Part shown: piece by piece, positions 1-6,178 of the stretch | Position numbering within the stretch: position 1 is the stretch's first letter | Layout: each line of letters begins with the position of its first letter | Assembly (NCBI GenBank): GCA_029775955.1 | Contig: JARVJW010000189.1 | Span: 1-7,856, forward strand | Length of the DNA stretch: 7,856 nt | Source: Nitrososphaeria archaeon | GTDB taxonomy: Archaea > Thermoproteota > Nitrososphaeria > Conexivisphaerales > UBA164 | Direction: 5' to 3' | Notes under the pieces: model-generated | What the model saw: the letters and a program-made list of their open reading frames with translations, nothing else | Told to the model about the DNA's origin: nothing | Databases searched by the model: none | Program-made: the position numbers and the translations under genes

Positions 1-10
1 TTAAAAAATT
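1..10 (-). terminator. Possible oligo-T terminator after the tes operon
   Basis: Read on the minus strand, the stop codon of the 184-residue gene runs straight into a run of six T (positions 8 to 3). Archaeal RNA polymerase can stop at short oligo-T runs without a hairpin. The window ends here, so any further T runs cannot be seen. Confidence 0.3.
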
Positions 11-563
11 AAGCCTTTATAACAGATACTGTTACAGGATTCGCCCTTGCCATTATTGTGCTAGCGTCTGCAAAAGTGTGGCGCCATATCTTTGCTTTTA
101 CTGTAGCATTTACATTGCTTGCGCCATAGCCAAGCTCACTTGCAGCTATTGTAACTGTTTCGCTAATACTAAAAAGAAATTTCTTAGCTTCTTCAAAACT
201 ATTGAAGAACTCAGAGTATCCTTCCTTATTAACGCCAAGCATCCATATATTGGTCCTGTAGTTTTCTAAAATTGTGGGGTCCCTTGTCCAATAAAGCACC
301 CATTTCTTTGCAAATGATATTTCTCTCAGATTTTTATTTTTAAGTGCCCTTACTTTAAATAGTTTGATAGTGTACTTGATCCTTATCCTCCTGTCAGATT
401 TTTTGTAGGCTAGCCTAAGCACATCTAGGTTTATTGAATCCTGAAATAAAATTGGCAACGAAAAATCAATTTTAAAAGAAATTGTGCCTGATGTGTCTGA
501 CTGTGGCACAAGGGCTAAAAGGCGCACATCAGACTGCAGCTTGTTTGCTAGTAAGTTTATCAA
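9..563 (-). CDS. Uncharacterised 184-residue protein encoded directly behind tes
   Basis: I do not recognise this protein. The frame runs from a TTG codon at 561-563 to a TAA at 9-11. An in-frame stop lies only six codons upstream of the TTG and no ATG occurs before residue 107, so TTG is the best start; a GTG near residue 48 is the main alternative. The product has no cysteine, is basic, and is rich in alternating hydrophobic and charged residues between about 25 and 75 (KIDFSLPILF, RRIRIKYTIKLFKVRAL), which suggests beta structure. An amphipathic stretch follows near 118-135 (FFNSFEEAKKFLFSI). There is no signal peptide and no convincing membrane span. The TTG lies 7 nt after the tes stop codon, with a weak AGGT about 12 nt before it, so it is probably co-transcribed and translationally linked to tes. 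The clean frame and tight spacing support a real gene. A role in lipid metabolism is only a guess from position. Confidence 0.62.
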   Translation of the reverse strand: MINLLANKLQSDVRLLALVPQSDTSGTISFKIDFSLPILFQDSINLDVLRLAYKKSDRRIRIKYTIKLFKVRALKNKNLREISFAKKWVLYWTRDPTILENYRTNIWMLGVNKEGYSEFFNSFEEAKKFLFSISETVTIAASELGYGASNVNATVKAKIWRHTFADASTIMARANPVTVSVIKA

Positions 564-570
564 TTTACAT

Positions 571-2223
571 TTAACCTGTTACGCCGCTAAGCATTTCATT
601 AACTAGGCAGCTTTGTCCAACACCATCTTTGATTGACTGTTTCCTCAACTGGCCTTTATATAATCTATCTTCTAGTTTTTCATGATGCTGCCTTTCCCAT
701 TCCTCTACAGGCATGCCATATTTTTTCTGTATCCTGTCCCTGTACCATTCAGGAATTACATTGAAGCTGCAGAATGGTATTATTCTCATGTCAGGCGTGA
801 GGTAGTGGATGTCGCACCTCTGGAGCCTTTCCTCATCATGATTGTATTTATCTTGGAAATGCATCATTCCTAGGAACAGGCTGTTCATCTGCAGCCTGCC
901 CATTGATGAGTAATCATGCTTGAACAAGACATCAAACAGCAGTTTGCCTAGGTCAAGCCCCTCAGGCTCCTTTGATTTGTCTACAAAACTTCTGATTTTG
1001 AGGGCGACCCTTGCAAGTTGTAAGTATTTGTTTGATCCCGAATTTATTTCATCAGAAACTTCATCCAGGAATTCAACAAGGCCATTCACATCCACAAACC
1101 TTGTTATGGGGACAAGTCTATTAGTCCTTTTATCAAGGTAAACGTAGGTGCCAGCTCCGCATGCGAAGTGTATCGAAAGCTCGTACTGCTTTCTAGTTGT
1201 TATGGCCTCTATAAAGTGTGTAACTGGAGAACAACTGGGTACTGGGTACCAGTCATCTCTGGCAATTTCACCTCCTGACAGTTCCTCTATCCTCTTTATT
1301 ACATCAGGAATTGTTATTCTGTACTTTTCTCGTTCCTTTTTGCTCATCCTTCCAGTAAGTGATACAGGTTGGAAGTTAACTGCCCTTATAACGTCTATGT
1401 TTTGCTTTGCATATTTGATTATATCATATGTTTCGTGATCATTAATGCCCTTGATCACTGTTGGAACAAGCACTACTCCAAGGTTAGCATTTCTGCAGGC
1501 TTCAATTGCATAAGGGGCTTCCCAGTGGTTTTTAGGATTAGTCTTTGCGGTAACGCCGTCAAAGCTCATGTACAAGTTACTGACACCAGCTTCCTTGTAT
1601 ATTTTAGCTAGTTCAGGGTGCAACGCGAGGTTTACACCGTTTGTATTTAGTTGTACATGATCAACACCTTCTTCTCTGATTATCTTTATAATTTCTGGTA
1701 GGTCGTCCCTCATTGTGGGTTCACCACCAGTTATCTGCACGGAATTTCCCGGAACAGGCCTTTCTGCCCTTAAAGTTTTAACCATGTCCCTTACCTGTTC
1801 AAGAGTTGGCTCATATACATATGCTCCCTCAAGCCCCTTCTTTACGTAAAAGAAACAGTACCAGCATGTGAGGTCGCAGCGGTTTGTCACTATTATATTT
1901 GCAAGCCCTGTATGGCTAAGGTGGTTTGTGCATAGACCACAATTGGAAGGACATAGGCATTTGTCCATTTTAACGTTTGGAGCTTCCTGCTTTTTTCCAT
2001 CATCCCAGTACGCGCTGAACCTACGATACATATCGTAGTCACCAAAGTAAAGTTCTTCAGTTTCTCCGTGGGTAGGACAGGCCTTGCGCATATATACCTT
2101 GCTACCACGTTCAAAAATCTGAGCCTGTATTATTCTGTTGCATTCAGGACATATGCTTTGGGTCATTTTAATTGGTTTTTCTTCCTGCTGCTTTATTTCC
2201 TTATCAACTTGTGTGCTTATCAT
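571..2223 (-). CDS. tes: Tetraether lipid synthase (radical SAM, Tes type)
   Basis: This 550-residue protein matches the Tes family (type member MJ0619 of Methanocaldococcus jannaschii). Tes joins the phytanyl chain ends of archaeol lipids by radical carbon-carbon bond formation, giving macrocyclic archaeol and membrane-spanning tetraethers. A cysteine-rich N-terminal region carries CPEC (25-28), C49 in ACPTHG, and C89, C91, C95 and C98 (CLCPSNCGLC), expected to bind iron or iron-sulfur centres. The radical SAM core has the CX3CX2C motif at C116, C120 and C123 (CDLTCWYC) for the catalytic [4Fe-4S] cluster, then GGEPT (166-170) for SAM. Further cysteines at 331, 355, 470 and 485 could ligate auxiliary clusters. 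There is no cobalamin-binding domain, which argues against a GrsA/GrsB-type ring synthase. The ATG at 2221-2223 sits 1-2 nt from the start site predicted by the TATA box. The reading frame is intact. Substrate assignment is by family, not tested. Confidence 0.9.
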   Translation of the reverse strand: MISTQVDKEIKQQEEKPIKMTQSICPECNRIIQAQIFERGSKVYMRKACPTHGETEELYFGDYDMYRRFSAYWDDGKKQEAPNVKMDKCLCPSNCGLCTNHLSHTGLANIIVTNRCDLTCWYCFFYVKKGLEGAYVYEPTLEQVRDMVKTLRAERPVPGNSVQITGGEPTMRDDLPEIIKIIREEGVDHVQLNTNGVNLALHPELAKIYKEAGVSNLYMSFDGVTAKTNPKNHWEAPYAIEACRNANLGVVLVPTVIKGINDHETYDIIKYAKQNIDVIRAVNFQPVSLTGRMSKKEREKYRITIPDVIKRIEELSGGEIARDDWYPVPSCSPVTHFIEAITTRKQYELSIHFACGAGTYVYLDKRTNRLVPITRFVDVNGLVEFLDEVSDEINSGSNKYLQLARVALKIRSFVDKSKEPEGLDLGKLLFDVLFKHDYSSMGRLQMNSLFLGMMHFQDKYNHDEERLQRCDIHYLTPDMRIIPFCSFNVIPEWYRDRIQKKYGMPVEEWERQHHEKLEDRLYKGQLRKQSIKDGVGQSCLVNEMLSGVTG

Positions 2224-2230
2224 TTAGCTA

Positions 2231-2266
2231 TGGTTAAACACAAGTTATATATATAATTTTTAACCA
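2231..2266 (-). promoter_or_regulatory. tes promoter, TATA box flanked by an 8-bp inverted repeat
   Basis: On the minus strand TTATATATATAA (about 2245-2258) is preceded by the purine/A-rich GTTAAAAA, a plausible BRE. The box centre is about 28 nt from the tes ATG, so the transcript should be leaderless; no Shine-Dalgarno sequence precedes the ATG. The box is bracketed by a perfect inverted repeat, TGGTTAAA at 2231-2238 and TTTAACCA at 2259-2266, a layout suited to a dimeric regulator. The promoter is well supported; regulator binding is inferred. Confidence 0.65.
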
Positions 2267-2285
2267 AAATAACAATAAAAAGTGA

Positions 2286-2304
2286 TTATAACTTAGTTAT
2301 AACT
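2286..2304. repeat. Short repeat pair upstream of the tes promoter
   Basis: TTATAACT occurs twice (2286-2293 and 2297-2304), three bases apart. The same stretch also reads as an inverted repeat, TTATAAC at 2286-2292 against GTTATAA at 2296-2302. It lies about 30-50 bp upstream of the tes TATA box, where archaeal activators often bind. The surrounding 2267-2340 is very AT-rich, so a chance origin is possible. Confidence 0.35.
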
Positions 2305-2354
2305 AATTTTATGTACTAAAAATTAAATATTTAATATAAAAAAATGAGATAAAT

Positions 2355-2655
2355 TGCGAGAGCGGGACACCATTATTGCATGGTTACCTATCAAAGTTGA
2401 ATAGATTGTGAACCTGTGCAGAGCATAGTTTTCAATTCTGTCATCACACCATTGGACAATGCCCTGCATTTTCTTGTCTAAGCCTGCCTCAGAATTGCTC
2501 CTCTGATGATATTGTTCAAGGTATTTTATTTAGTGACAAACTCTTTCATAGTATCCTTCCACTTCTGAGAACCATTTAACATTGAATTTGGGATTATGTA
2601 CACCTTCCAGTCAAACATGACCTTATGATAGACGCCTTCTATGCTATGTTGGCTG
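2355..2655 (-). pseudogene. C-terminal remnant of an IS4-type DDE transposase
   Basis: Only the C-terminal part survives, and it changes frame. The first readable block ends with IPNSMLNGSQKWKDTMKEF and VTK before an in-frame TAA near 2531. In another frame it continues as YLEQYHQRSNSEAG and, after a lesion, CDDRIEN (2428-2445). YHQRSNSE (2488-2511) fits the Y-(2)-R-(3)-E-(6)-K signature of IS4-type transposases; here the E-to-K spacing is two residues short, suggesting a small deletion. The catalytic aspartates and the whole N-terminal half are missing, and no terminal repeats are visible. It cannot encode an active enzyme. Assignment to the broad DDE/IS4-like class is reasonable; the exact IS group cannot be told. 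The boundaries are approximate. Confidence 0.6.
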
Positions 2656-2751
2656 GTAGTCCAAGTATGGTCTTTGCGGCCGTTAGGATGACGAATCTGA
2701 GCTGCTAATGGGGGCCGGGATGAGTGAGTGCAGCCTGATGCAAGCTAGGAG

Positions 2752-3489
2752 GTGAGGGCATATATTGGTGTAGATGTGGGAAAGGTGCAGAGCTGCAATC
2801 ATGGACCAGCATGGACATATAATAAATGAATTCAGCTTCGAAGGGATGGCATAACTTACCTGTCTTCACTATTCATTAATGATAGTTATGGAATCAACAT
2901 GCCCATATTGGATGAACATGCTAAGATGATGCATGCCTGTCGTGCTGGCTCATACCTTGAAGGCCATATACTAAAGAGCGACAAGGTTGACGCTAGCAAA
3001 CCTTCTCATGCTAGAAAGCTACGTTCCAGAGAGATAAGGTAAGGCAAACTATTAAGGCATTGACCAAGAACAGGGTGCAATTATAGATTAGTTTCATGAC
3101 CTCTTTGGAAATGGTTGAAGGAAGCGATGAATGAGCTTTCTCCATTGGGCAGGCTTGACAATTACCTGACTTAGCCTAGGCAAATAGAAAGGGTTGACAG
3201 AGCATCAAGATGTCAGGCTTATGAGCCTAACTTAATGCATGCACAGCTCATCAGGCGGGTTCCAGAACTACAAGCTTGTATCTCTTGCTCTGCATCAATC
3301 AGGCACGATGCAGTACAATGGCCACATAAGCAGGGCTCCAGAATGCTCGACGATTGTGGAATCTACTAAAGAATCAAGGGCAGGAGAGGAGACCAAAAGG
3401 CAATAATAGCAATGGCTAACAAGATGCTCACTAGGAAAAATATGAATCAAAGGAAGAGGTACACCAAAAAGCTTAACAAGATAGCATAA
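2752..3489 (+). pseudogene. Decayed IS110-family transposase
   Basis: The pieces follow the order of an IS110 transposase but in shifting frames. AYIGVDVGK (from 2758), the start of the DEDD catalytic domain, shifts frame into RCRAAIMDQHGHIINEF (from 2783). Next come LKSDKVDASK (within 2953-3000), which matches the conserved KTDKxDA block, and KALTKNRVQL (3054-3083). Then come EAMNELSPLGRLDNYL (to 3168) and HQSGTMQYNGHI followed after a shift by KQGSRML (3328 on), the Transposase_20 region. The last piece is KAIIAMANKMLTRKN to YTKKLNKIA, with a TAA at 3487-3489. I see at least four frameshifts and several stops, so it is dead. The likely original start is near GTG 2752-2754. The length, about 245 codons, is below the 300-400 usual for the family, so internal deletions are likely. 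Confidence 0.8.
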
Positions 3490-3873
3490 TGCTGGAAAAT
3501 GTTCAGAACAGCCTGGGGCGTCTATCAGAAGTTCCAAAGTTCTGATTCAAGGCTTTAGAGGATAACTTGCTTTTCCTGTTAGGTCACATTGGTTTGTTCA
3601 TCTCTAAAATGTATAAGCTAATGAATCCATAAATAAATTGTTTTAAAAGAGTAAAATGTTATAGTTGCGGAACTATTATAAATTATTACACGTTTCAAAC
3701 TAGGAGTTGTTTTAATGATCGCCGTGATTCTAGCAATATCAGAATATCGTGTAGATTGATTTTAAAAGTCCGATGCTCTCACCTGGGTGCCTATGCATAG
3801 CTGAAATAATCTACTCGGATATCTCCGATGTCGGCATGTAGCTTATTGTGAGCACTATGATATGTCAGCTTAT
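3490..3873. other. Gene-free interval between the IS110 relic and the MoeA-like gene
   Basis: Apart from the hairpin at 3510-3554 I see nothing I can name here. All frames are broken by frequent stops and the longest readable stretches are a few dozen codons without family resemblance. About 3600-3720 is strongly AT-rich. There is a small palindromic CCGATGTCGG at 3825-3834. No tRNA cloverleaf was found. It probably holds the outer end of the IS110 relic and the 3' flank of the MoeA-like gene. Confidence 0.5.
3510..3554 (+). other. Two-tier hairpin just downstream of the IS110 relic
   Basis: ATCAGAA (3524-3530) pairs perfectly with TTCTGAT (3540-3546) across a 9-nt loop. AGCCT (3510-3514) pairs with AGGCT (3550-3554), enclosing it with an asymmetric internal loop (9 nt left, 3 nt right). 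It begins 21 nt after the transposase stop. Some IS110/IS1111 elements carry a structured non-coding RNA in a flanking end, so this could be a remnant of one. It could equally be chance; no U-run follows, so an ordinary terminator is less likely. Confidence 0.3.
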
Positions 3874-4866
3874 CTATACAACCTTGAAGTTATAAGATAT
3901 GCCACCATGCCCCAGCGCTGCTATTTCCCCTCTGGTGAGCTTCATTCCTGCCATGAGCTTCGTAAACAGAAGGTCTATTGAGTTAAAATCGCTATAGTAT
4001 ATTCCACCAGCAGAAATGCCGAGAAGTGGTACCGCCCCCAACTCTGCTACGACCGTCATAGTCGTCGGCTTGATTGGAACTCCATACGCTATGATATTCG
4101 CTCCCAGGTTTGCTATGGCTATGGGGGTCCTGTCGGTTAGGTCTACCGACATACCACCCGTCACAATCAGTGCTTCTGACCCGGCATCAATGGCCTTCCT
4201 GATGCCGGCTTCTATCTTATTTTCATCGTCCGGAACTATCTCTTTGTAAACTAGATCCCATCCATATTTTGTACACTTATCCTTTATTAGATCGTAATAT
4301 AAGTCACCCTTTCGTCCCTCATAAATTTCCGTCCCTGTTATGACTACACCTACATTCCTATATTTAAATGGAATTATGCTAACGATGGGCTTAGATGTAG
4401 ATGTTAACCTCTCCACTTCACTGCGCTGCATTGAGAATGGTATTATTTCCACCATACCAATGAAATCATTTTGACCCACAGCATGTAATCTATCTTTGGT
4501 GATCAATAACACCTTCTGGTTTAGGTTAAAATCGATCAAGGCTTGCACATTCACTTCTAGCAACCCAGGTTTCGATGAATATAACTTGCTCGCACCCTGT
4601 CTCCCCTGCACTATGATTATGCTTTCTGTATCAACAATAGACTTAGCTATGGTCAATGTAATCTCCCACTCAAAAAGGACGTCTTTGCTCTCAGCACCAT
4701 CCTCCACCCTGACTATGTATACTCCAGAATCTTTTAATTTTTTTATGTCAATAGCCGCTAATTTCATACCTCTTTGAAGTAGCACTGAAGCGCCATCCTT
4801 TGTAACCAGAGTCGTATCATATGCAAGCGTCATTCCCAGAGCTTCATCCACGGGGACCTCTTTCAT
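3874..4866 (-). CDS. Short MoeA-like molybdopterin-binding protein
   Basis: The product is 330 residues, shorter than full MoeA (about 400), and belongs to the molybdopterin-binding (MoCF_biosynth) proteins often encoded beside xanthine-dehydrogenase-type enzymes. The N-terminus, VPVDEALGMTLAYD (4-17), is the MoeA-like opening; QRGMKLAAIDIKKLKDSGV (31-49) continues that domain. A middle region (about 60-165) has no motif I know. The MoCF domain starts near 172 with VVITGTEI, then VTGGMSVDLTDRTP (235-248), YGVPIKPTTM (261-270) and LLGISAGG (281-288). The last differs from the GLPGNP type of MoeA, and the C-terminal MoeA domain IV is absent. It is therefore more likely a maturation or cofactor-handling protein for a partner enzyme than a general MoeA; that is inference. 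The ATG at 4864-4866 fits a TATA box about 30 nt upstream. It is transcribed away from the transporter and hydroxylase genes. Confidence 0.85.
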   Translation of the reverse strand: MKEVPVDEALGMTLAYDTTLVTKDGASVLLQRGMKLAAIDIKKLKDSGVYIVRVEDGAESKDVLFEWEITLTIAKSIVDTESIIIVQGRQGASKLYSSKPGLLEVNVQALIDFNLNQKVLLITKDRLHAVGQNDFIGMVEIIPFSMQRSEVERLTSTSKPIVSIIPFKYRNVGVVITGTEIYEGRKGDLYYDLIKDKCTKYGWDLVYKEIVPDDENKIEAGIRKAIDAGSEALIVTGGMSVDLTDRTPIAIANLGANIIAYGVPIKPTTMTVVAELGAVPLLGISAGGIYYSDFNSIDLLFTKLMAGMKLTRGEIAALGHGGISYNFKVV

Positions 4867-4905
4867 TATAGATCTATATCACGCACTAGACTATATATAA
4901 ATTTT
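4867..4905 (-). promoter_or_regulatory. Promoter of the MoeA-like gene with a palindrome at the start site
   Basis: On the minus strand AATTTATATATAG (about 4891-4903) is a strong TATA box preceded by A-rich BRE-like bases. Its centre is about 30 nt from the ATG, so the leader should be 0-5 nt. A perfect 12-bp palindrome, TATAGATCTATA (4867-4878), lies between the box and the ATG and touches the start codon, a position where a bound repressor would block initiation. Regulator binding is inferred. Confidence 0.55.
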
Positions 4906-4935
4906 GCCCACCATTTTGCTGTGTTGAACAAATAT

Positions 4936-5181
4936 TTAAGTGACCTGTAACTCCAGGAGCTTTTTTTCCTTCCTGCTAGGAATAACTTTCCACAGGACCA
5001 CAGTTGCGCTCCTTTTTCTCAGGTAAGAGACAACCTTTCCCCGATCCTCCTCTCTTATCATTGAACACGCCCTTGGAATAACGTATGTTCCTGATCTTGT
5101 CAAGCCTTCCTTGATCTGTATCTAGTAGCTCTCATACCGATCACGGTAGAACTTTGAGATCTCTCCCCTGCTCCTGTTATT
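4936..5181 (-). pseudogene. Unidentified coding remnant with an in-frame amber codon
   Basis: After a TGA at 5182-5184, the minus strand stays open in one frame for 81 codons to a TAA at 4936-4938, broken only by a TAG at 5122-5124. The translation looks like real protein: EISKFYRDRYESY before the TAG, then TRSGTYVIPRACSMIREEDR and, further on, SYLRKRSATVVLWKVIPSRK. It shows charged/hydrophobic alternation and few low-complexity runs. The intact part could start at TTG 5101-5103 (55 residues) or ATG 5059-5061 (41 residues). I do not recognise the family. Its upstream end lies about 40 bp from the likely edge of the IS5-type relic, so it may be the 3' end of a gene truncated there. It stops 70 bp before the MoeA-like ATG on the same strand. 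A small functional gene starting at 5061 or 5103 cannot be excluded. Confidence 0.35.
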
Positions 5182-5221
5182 TCAGAGTGAACGATATCAG
5201 GCCGTTTCCACAACAACTGGA

Positions 5222-6082
5222 AGGTTTCTGAGAATATAAATATATGCCTGTTGTATACTATACTCAAGGTGGGGAAAACCTTACAAGGACAGGAGAGACT
5301 GGAAGGCATACAACGAGGAACTGGTGATAAGGGGATCTCGATTTCGCTGATCAGTGGGATTCCGAGCTGAAGCGCATGAATCTGGGAAGGATCTCCATAC
5401 CGCTTCCCGGAATGAAATTCATGATGCTCTGGAAGCAGCATCTTGACTATCGCGGTCTTGCAAGATCAATGCAGAGTAAGGGGCTCCTGAATACGGCGAT
5501 TATACAACCATATGGTACCGCATCCATGACATGGTACTGGACCTGGACATTGCAGATCAACAGACGGTACAGGCATGAAGGCAGGCAACGCAGGATCATA
5601 CAGGATATGGTGATCCAGATGCAAGGCAGAAGAAGCATCTCATAATCACCGTTGATGTGCGGACAAAGAAGATCATTGGAATAAAGGCGTACATAGAGGG
5701 TTCAGGTACATCTGAACCCGAGACTGCGGAGAAGCACTTGAGAGGAGTGAAAGTTGGTGCTTTTGTGACGGTGCATTCGATACCAACGATCTCATGCACT
5801 TCATAGGAGCCAGGCCGGTCATAAAGGTCAGGAAGAATGCATCCAGTGCAGGGGACCGAAGACAGGCAATAAGGGACTATTAAAGGTAAAGTGAATGGGC
5901 GGATCAGGAGCAATATGGAATGCAGGCACGGAAGGAATATTCTCCGCTGTGAAGTTTGGGGAGAATTGCGTAAGCCGATGTATCACAGGACTGGAAGCAG
6001 AGGGATACCAGAGGTTCTGGGCATACTACATGAACCAGAGGGCAAAGCAGTTGGTGAAAGCGATGAACTGATCAGAAATCCT
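5222..6082. mobile_element. Probable extent of the IS5-type element relic
   Basis: AGGTTTCTGA at 5222-5231 and TCAGAAATCCT at 6072-6082 are inverted copies of each other apart from one extra base. They flank the transposase relic closely, the right copy starting just after its stop codon. They may be worn terminal inverted repeats. I see no target-site duplication outside them, so the edges are tentative. Confidence 0.3.
5244..6071 (+). pseudogene. Decayed IS5-type (DDE) transposase
   Basis: The segments read in order as an IS5-type transposase across at least five frame changes. YSRWGKPYKDRRDWKAYNEE comes first, then WDSELKRMNLGRISIP, LWKQHLDYRGLARSMQS and DYTTIWYRIHDMV. The first catalytic aspartate is in DGTGMKAGNAG (5563-5595), followed by GDPDARQKKHLIITVDVRTK, IKAYIEGSGTSEPETAEKHL and CDGAFDTNDLMHFIGARP (from 5764), which holds the second aspartate. 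The block TEGIFSAVKFGENCVSR (from 5928) gives the glutamate, and GYQRFWAYYMNQRAKQLVK ends at a TGA (6069-6071). All three acidic residues are recognisable, but the frameshifts and the stop at 5881-5883 abolish function. By eye this stretch is richer in G and C than the flanking genes, which fits a transferred element. Length, about 276 codons, is near full size. The start at ATG 5244 is approximate. Confidence 0.8.
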
Positions 6083-6146
6083 AGAAGAGATCTGAGAATG
6101 ATAAGCACTCAAGGATATTTGTTCAATAAAGCATGTTGATAAGAAC

Positions 6147-6178
6147 ATTTTTATACATCATTTTTATAATAAAATATG
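6147..6178 (+). promoter_or_regulatory. Promoter of the MFS transporter gene
   Basis: TTTTTATAC (about 6148-6155) lies with its centre about 25 nt before the ATG at 6176-6178, so the transcript should be leaderless. A second ATG follows at once (6179-6181) and either could serve as start. No Shine-Dalgarno sequence is present. A second T/A-rich stretch (6161-6170) is too close to the ATG to act as the TATA box for this start. Confidence 0.5.

Noticed and set aside
571..2223. Assignment of the radical SAM gene as a GDGT ring synthase (GrsA/GrsB)
   Set aside because: There is no N-terminal cobalamin-binding-like domain, and the cysteine-rich N-terminus with CPEC and CLCPSNCGLC matches the Tes type.
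3295..3537. 80-codon minus-strand open frame
   Set aside because: It is antisense to the C-terminal third of the IS110 relic, whose conserved blocks read on the plus strand. The minus translation has no family resemblance.
3700..3873. Possible tRNA or other RNA gene in the gene-free interval
   Set aside because: I could not build a cloverleaf or find a T-loop consensus. The small palindrome at 3825-3834 is too short to mean much.
5122..5124. TAG in the 4936-5181 remnant as a possible pyrrolysine codon
   Set aside because: Nothing in the window suggests pyrrolysine use, the family is unknown, and nearby sequences are decayed by ordinary mutation. A disabling stop is simpler.
5100..5441. 113-codon minus-strand open frame overlapping the left part of the IS5-type relic
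   Set aside because: It runs antisense through recognisable transposase blocks. The adjoining remnant at 4936-5181 reads better in a different frame.
5596..5913. 105-codon minus-strand open frame
   Set aside because: It is antisense to the catalytic core of the IS5-type relic, where DGAFDTNDL and neighbouring blocks read on the plus strand.
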